From: Cotesia glomerata
Lineage: Eukaryota > Arthropoda > Insecta > Hymenoptera > Braconidae
Direction of reading: 5' to 3'
DNA length: 64,000 bases
NCBI RefSeq assembly: GCF_020080835.1
Contig: NC_058160.1
Coordinates: 3,968,001 to 4,032,000, forward strand
The notes below the pieces were generated by a model, which was not told the DNA's origin, made no database searches, and worked only from the letters and a program-made list of their open reading frames with translations. Positions 58,571 through 64,000 of this stretch are shown here, piece after piece; the first letter of the stretch is position 1; every line of letters begins with the position of its first letter. Position numbers and translations under genes: made by a program.

Positions 58571-61500
58571 GTTAAAAAATTAAATTTGACAATTAATTTG
58601 TCCCCACGATGGCCGGCGAAGACACCCAGATAATCGCGAACGGAACCGTCAACGTCCTGACGATAATTCCCAGCGAGAAAATGTCTAATGACACCGTCGA
58701 GATGCACAACAAGCTGAACAACAACAAATCAATCACCAACGGCAACGGCAAGGTCCTGGAGATCACTGCTCTGGAGAACGGAAAGCTCCTTGCCGTCGGG
58801 GACGAAAAATCCAACAGCTTGCACACAGAGTTCGATGATGTGGATGTCTCTTGTGGATGGGGCCTTTTCAGGCCGTTCTGGCTCCAGTACTTCGCAACCA
58901 AACAAGCTTTTTTGGTCATCTTCTGCCTCACCTGGGTAAGTTTTGTGAATTGTATACTTGTTGTCACTTATAAGTTTGATTTACCGATTAAATATTGGAG
59001 GTACGAAAAAATGTAATCCCGGAAAAAATAGACCCGAAAAATTTTAAACTTATGAAAAATTCATACCATTTCATTAAAATTATTATAAAACAAAAATAAT
59101 AATAATAATTTATTTATTTATTATATTTTAAACGCCAAACGGCTTTGTACACGTTGTCATTACAGAAGTTATAAGAGAAATAAATATAAACAGTATTAAT
59201 AAAAAAGAAGACAGAAAATAGATTATTATACATAAGGAGAAAATATTGCAGCATTATGAGTTACAAGATTTCTTTTAATTTTGCTAGGAATGATTTATAG
59301 GAACCTTCGAAAAAATTTATGTCAGTGTGATATCTGTTAACAAGAATTGATATTCTGTTTCTTGGACTATTGACCTAATTTTTTTTTTATTTTTTTTTGT
59401 AACAAAAAATGGAGCGATTATTCTAGGGGTGCTTGTTTTTCAGGAAAATTTTGGGTGTGATATACAATTATTATTATTATAATTTTTATTTTATAATAAT
59501 TTTAATGAAATAATATGAATTTTTCATAACTTTAAAATTTTTTCCAGGTCTATTTTTTCCGGTTTATTTTTTCCGATTACCGAAAAAAATGATAAGAAAG
59601 TTTTTTTGTGAAGAATTCAATCCCTCACAAAAAGGTCTCTTATCATTTTGTTAAGGTAAAAGACCCAGTTATTGACACTGGCCTAGTTATTGACTTGCAA
59701 TTTTATTTAAATTCAATAAAACAAATCGACTCTAATAAATTAATAAATATAATTCTTGAATTATAAATTTTAAGATAATTGGTTTTTTGAGAACATTTTA
59801 TTTTTTTAATTAGAATTGCGTCAATCAACTAGGCCAGTGTCAATAACTGGGTCTTTTACCTTATATGGATAAGACCTCTACTTAGAATAATTATTTTAAC
59901 TAAAACGGAGCAAATTTTTCATCTATTTGATAATTTTTTTTAATTTAATTTCCAAATTAAAAAAATCGATTTGATTTAAAATACGAAAAAAATTACAATA
60001 AACCTTTTATGTAGAAAATTTAATCCCCTTCAAAAAGATCTCATGATTTTTTCCTATCTTTCACAGTTTAGACAGAATAATTAAAAATAGTTTAAAAAAT
60101 ATAAATTCATATTTATAGCACATAAATTTTATTTTTATTTTAAAATTATAAAATAATTTAATTATCTTGTTATTATTTTGGCTTACAGGTGCTACAGGGC
60201 ATGTACTACACGTACTTTGTCTCAGTGATAACAACTATCGAGAAGCTGTTTCAAATCCAGTCGAAGACCACGGGGATCATAATGTCGGCGACGGAAATCG
60301 GGCAGATTGGATCCTCGCTCTTGCTGACTTACTACGGCGGTCAAGGCCACAGACCCAAGTGGATCGCCTGGGGCATGATACTCTTCGCCTTGAGCTCTTT
60401 CACCTGCTCTATGCCCCATTTCATCTTCGGCGAGCAGCTGATCGAGCAGAAGAAAGCGCTCTTTACTATCAACCCGGACTCCGCTAGCACCTCGAATCAT
60501 GTTACTTCTAGTCTTTGCACACCGCGCGCTCATATTAATTCTTCAGTGGATCTCGACGGGTATGCCGATTTTTTCGTTTATTTATTTTATTGATTAAATG
60601 GAAAATAAAATAATTTATTTAAAACAGGTCGTACACCACAGACTCACCAAACTTTGTCTCGGACACTACTGAGTACTGCGAAGGCACATTTCTGACAGAG
60701 CAGGAAATTCAATCGAAAATAACTTCCATAGTTCTGGCTATTTTCTTCGTTTCGCTTCTGGGAGTTGGAATGGGCCAGACGGCTGTTTATACTCTGGGGA
60801 TTCCTTATATTGATGATAATGTTGCTTCTAGAGAAAGTCCTTTATATTTTGGTGACTATTCAATGTCTTTAATTTTTTTTTTTAATTTTTAACTATAGAT
60901 TAATTATTTTATCATTAATTTTGATCATAAGAAATTTTGTAAATGTTTAAAAATTTTTATTTGCAAGGATGAATAGTGTACTGAAAAAAAATTACAAGAG
61001 AACAATCCAAAAAAATAATTCTAAAGAGCTTTTAAGCAAAAAAAAATTTTAAACTAATAAATTTTTCTAGATTTACAAATTTTATTAAAAAAAAAAAAAA
61101 AAAATTATTTGTATTTTAATATCAAAAATTAAATTTGAAAATAAAAAATTTAATTTAATAATAATAAAAGTTAATATGATTTAATTTAATAATAAAAATA
61201 ATAATAATCTTTAACAATTATTTTATATTTCCAGCCATAACAATAGGAGTAAGAATTCTGGGCCCAGCCCTTGGATTTATTCTTGGCTCGTTCTGCACAA
61301 TGATCTACGTAGACCCGTCAGATAATCCGCAAATCACTCCTAACGACCCGCGATGGGTTGGCGCCTGGTGGCTCGGTAAATTAACTCATTACAATAGACC
61401 ACCTCTTTCTTCCCCTCTGCCTTCACTAAGAGCCGTTTCTTGGCATTGAAGTTTCATAAATTTCTTCTAAAATAAAAATTAAAAAAAAAATCCTCTGCAG

Positions 61501-62515
61501 ATAGATTATCTATAAATTTACTTTCTAGCAGAGCGCTTTTAAAAATTTCTATTTGACAATTATAAATTTTATTTTTAATCACATACGATGTTTCATATCA
61601 TTCTCACCAATAGTCAATTTATGATGATAAGTATTTAGGCTGCATTCGAAAATGCTCTATCTAGATACATAATTAAGAAATGACCTTGTATCTAGTGAAC
61701 TATTGATGTTTTTGAAGATATAAGCTCATCCTGACATTACACTCATCGAGACCTTTCATTTGAGTACCCACATCAATTTTTTATATATTTTGTATATTTA
61801 TATATATGTATATATGAAAAATATATCAAAAATGCATGTGGGTACTCAAATGAAAGCTCGCGATGAGTGTAATATCAGGATGAGCTTATATATTTAAAAA
61901 ATTCAATAGTTAAGAAAGTACAGTGCAATTTAACATAATTAAGAAACGACCTTGTATCTTGTGAACTATTGACATTTTTAAAGATATAAGCTCATTTCGA
62001 CGTTACATTCATCAAGACCTTTCATTTAAGTACCCACATCAATTTTTCATATACTTATATATATTATATATATGTATATATGAAAAATATGTCAAAACGC
62101 ATGTGGGTACTCAAATGAAAGCTCTTGATGAGTGTAATATCAGGATGTGCTTATATCTTTAAAAACGTCAATAGTTAAAAAAGTACAATGGAATTTAACA
62201 AAAGTAATTATTTAATAAAGCAAAATTTTATTTATTTATAGTTCACAAGTCACGGTAGTCACATAGTGACTGCAAGGTTACTAGTAACTTATTAATTGTC
62301 AATAATTTCAGTAAAATACTTGAATAAAAAATTTTACAATTTTTTTAGCAATTTCAATTCTTATATAATTGAACTAAAATATTATTTACTTCTAGGTCTG
62401 GTGCTGATATCAGGGATGCTGATACTGGTGAGCATCGCAATGTTCGCGTTTCCCTCCCGACTGCCGACCTGTAAATCCTCGCCCAAGATCGAGGACTCAA
62501 AGCCAAGTCTGAAAG
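58571..62515 (+). CDS. Oatp: organic anion transporting polypeptide (SLCO/Oatp family), 5' half
   Basis: A multi-pass plasma-membrane transporter for amphipathic organic anions. Five coding exons (58609-58935, 60189-60559, 60628-60851, 61235-61375, 62396-62515) join in phase to 394 codons plus one base. All introns are GT-AG. The Lys/Asn/Ser-rich N-terminus leads to CGWG..RPFWLQYFATKQ and TM1. GMYYTYFVSVITTIEKLF follows, then GQIGSSLLL, GVGMGQTAVYTLGIPYIDDN and the family signature DPRWVGAWWLG in TM6. The family is usually 650 aa or more, so the second half, with the Kazal-like loop, lies beyond the window. Closest by pattern memory to Drosophila Oatp30B; uncertain. The acceptor CAG at 58570 shows an upstream UTR exon. 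ATG at 58609 is chosen for its good context (CCACGATGG). Confidence 0.92.
58609..58935 (+). CDS. Oatp: Oatp coding exon 1
   Basis: 109 codons: cytoplasmic N-terminus and the start of TM1. It ends TGG-GTAAGT (phase 0). The exon is GC-rich against its surroundings, typical of a real coding exon here. Confidence 0.92.
58936..60188 (+). other. Oatp intron 1
   Basis: GTAAGT...TTACAG. It contains a TA-flanked MITE (59654-59861) and copies of the hairpin repeat seen at 12780-13145. No alternative exon noticed. Confidence 0.8.
59654..59861. mobile_element. 208-bp TA-flanked MITE in Oatp intron 1
   Basis: Terminal inverted repeats of about 40 bp begin AAGGTAAAAGACCCAGTTAT and continue through TGACACTGGCCTAG. 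TA dinucleotides at 59652-59653 and 59862-59863 are the likely target duplication, consistent with a Tc1/mariner-type transposase in trans. It lies inside the older hairpin repeat, whose halves resume on either side. Confidence 0.8.
60189..60559 (+). CDS. Oatp: Oatp coding exon 2
   Basis: Begins after GCTTACAG and encodes the rest of TM1 to TM3 and a Ser/Thr-rich loop with N-glycosylation sequons. It ends GACGG-GTATGC, leaving two bases of a Gly codon. Confidence 0.92.
60628..60851 (+). CDS. Oatp: Oatp coding exon 3
   Basis: Begins after AAAACAG. It encodes the end of the loop (EYCEGTFLTEQE), TM4 and the conserved GVGMGQTAVYTLGIPYIDDN. It ends TATTTTG-GTGACT. Confidence 0.92.
61235..61375 (+). 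CDS. Oatp: Oatp coding exon 4
   Basis: Begins after TTTCCAG. It encodes TM5 (ITIGVRILGPALGFILGSF) and the signature DPRWVGAWWL. It ends CTCG-GTAAAT, splitting a Gly codon. Confidence 0.92.
61671..62200. repeat. tandem pair of 266-bp hairpin repeats in Oatp intron 4
   Basis: AATTAAGAAA starts each unit, at 61671 and 61937. Each unit is a near-complete palindrome around a TATATATGTATATATGAAAA centre: TGGGTACTCAAATGAAAG pairs with CTTTCATTTGAGTACCCA, and GATGAGTGTAATATCAGG with its partner. Unit 2 has independent changes. Confidence 0.8.
62396..62515 (+). CDS. Oatp: Oatp coding exon 5
   Basis: Begins after TTCTAG. It encodes the remainder of TM6 (GLVLISGMLILVSIAMFAFPSRLP) and a cytoplasmic loop. 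It ends CTGAAAG-GTGAAT. The next exon is outside the window. Confidence 0.88.
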
Positions 62516-63250
62516 GTGAATTCATTATTTATGTTATTTTAAGTCCCAATAAATTTTATTCTTGTCCGCCCGGTTACAATTCACCATCAGTAAGCTAAAC
62601 TAATACTGATGTAAGTTAAGTAAATCACCATACCAGTCAAATCCAAAGGTGTCAAGGACGGACAAACTAGTATAGTCTTTTCGCATTTCGTTCATCAATG
62701 CCGGCAACACATGTGTAATGTAATATATGCCGAGTTGGTATAATTTATCTTAACCAGCCTGAGATCTGCTCCGATTGCAGGACATAGACACACATACTCT
62801 TACTCGACGTTTACATTACGTATGTATAATATGAAAGAGTACGCATCTTACACACTCAAGTGTGCTCAGTGGTACGTGTTCGTGTGAGTCAATAATAATG
62901 ACTGACCGACTCGCGAACGGTAGAGCAAGTTCATGGTCACCGCGATATAATACTATGTATAAGTATAAATGTATACTGTATATACTATATACTACATACT
63001 ACGTGGCTAAGCTGAGCCGCGATACCAGCCAGGACCCTGATATACGATGAGGACACGTGTGTGTTCTCCAAGCACACTAAGGGGGACATAACACATAATA
63101 TAACATACAAACTAAATAAAAAACGTCTACCCTAAAGCTAAACTTCCACACTCGACTTCTACTCTGCTACGAATGCTTGCTTTTTTTAACGTTAACGCTG
63201 TCAACTATCTTACTTACGCCTTCGATACTTACCTACAAGACACCTACAAC
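62516..63250. other. Oatp intron 5, first part
   Basis: No exon is recognised. The region is less AT-rich to about 63100, with short TATAC repeats near 62970-63000. The two open frames here show no transporter similarity. Confidence 0.5.
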
Positions 63251-64000
63251 TTACAAGACTCCTCCTCAGTAATTTGCTTTTTATTTGATGGTTATTTTTT
63301 TTTTTTTTTTAATTTTTGTTTTATTTTTTAGAAGGTTTCTAATCGATGTTTATATTTAGTAATAGAAAACTTTTTATATTATTGTTATTATTATTAATTT
63401 CACTTTGTATAAATATATTTTTTTTTTTAATTGAATCACTAATTTTTTGGAATTATTAGTAAATTTTTTTTCTACAATAAATTATTTATTAAAAAAAATC
63501 ATAAAAATTAAAAAATTTAATTTTAGCTTATAGTTTTTGAAGAAATATATTACATAATATTATATAAATATAAAATATTTTCATGTATTTTCAAGTTTGA
63601 TAATAATAATTATTATTAAATTTATAAAATACTTACAAGACTTACAAGACTCCTCCACAGTAATTTGCTTTTTATTTGATGGTTATTTTTTTTTTTAATT
63701 TTTGTTTTATTTTTTAGAAGGTTTCCAATCGATCTTTATATTTAGTAATAGAAAACTTTTTATTATTATTATTATTAATTTTATTTTGCATAAATATATT
63801 TTTTTTTACAATTTTAAGTCTAAATTTTGGAATTTTTTGGAATTATTAGTAAAATTTTTTTCTACAATAATTTATTAAAAAAAATCATAAAAATTTTTAA
63901 TTGTTAATTTTAGCTTGTAGTTTTTGAAGAAATAATTTTATTATATAAATATAAAAGGTGTTCATGTATTTTCAAGTTTGATAACAATAATAATTGTTAA
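63251..64000. repeat. 391-bp direct tandem duplication
   Basis: TTACAAGACTCCTCC occurs at 63251 and 63642. The following blocks CAGTAATTTGCTTTTTATTT, TTTTTTAGAAGGTTTC, TTTATATTTAGTAATAGAAA and CATGTATTTTCAAGTTTGAT repeat in the same order. Copies differ by several substitutions and homopolymer lengths. The second copy runs off the window. Confidence 0.85.

Noticed and set aside
60222..60533. Minus-strand and alternative-frame ORFs over Oatp exon 2
   Set aside because: They are shadows of a GC-rich coding exon whose + frame joins correctly to its neighbours through GT-AG introns.

Overview
The window is an AT-rich insect nuclear scaffold. The evidence is an intron-rich organic-anion-transporter gene with insect-type splice sites, a gypsy-type LTR retrotransposon with an env gene, many TA-flanked hairpin transposons and long trinucleotide microsatellites. 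Base composition and repeat style suggest a hymenopteran, possibly a braconid-like parasitoid wasp; that placement is inference. The sequence contains two 100-N scaffold gaps.

Layout. 1-13 kb has no convincing gene. It holds a mosaic of inverted-repeat transposons: a TA-flanked CACTGA/CACAGA family, a 514-bp foldback, a dispersed element called X here with an AACTTCCCGC-ended element inserted in it, a GC-rich double-hairpin element, and a tRNA-like pol III unit. 13.1-40.5 kb is a nest of mobile elements. Two short inverted-repeat elements have their left ends near 13.1-13.5 kb and their right ends near 40.2-40.5 kb. Between the ends lie a complete 12-kb LTR retrotransposon (15403-27475; gag, PR-RT, RNase H, integrase, env), a Mutator-like transposase region preceded by a viral-type DUB-like domain (27.5-30.3 kb), a short-motif array, and a 5.4-kb inverted-repeat element with a broken zinc-finger gene (33497-38914). 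Several signs point to a repeat-driven misassembly here: no target duplication around the LTR element, unrelated left and right flanks, a noisy 1.2-kb duplicate, and gaps at element ends. 40.6-58.5 kb is mostly non-coding with GC-richer islands, one promoter-like site and more MITEs.

58.57 kb to the right edge holds the only recognisable host gene, the 5' half of an Oatp (SLCO) transporter on the + strand. Five coding exons give 394 complete codons and end in transmembrane half one, with the superfamily signature intact. Its first coding exon begins at a splice acceptor, so a 5' UTR exon lies upstream. Its introns carry MITEs, a tandem pair of hairpins and a 391-bp tandem duplication.

Most interesting for follow-up: (a) a palindrome with an almost constant centre and changed but complementary arms, in both LTRs and repeatedly in the pol linker of the same retrotransposon; (b) a Cys/DxH protease-like domain next to a Mutator-like transposase; (c) reciprocal empty sites in a tandem duplication at 55-56.5 kb that define two MITE insertions exactly.
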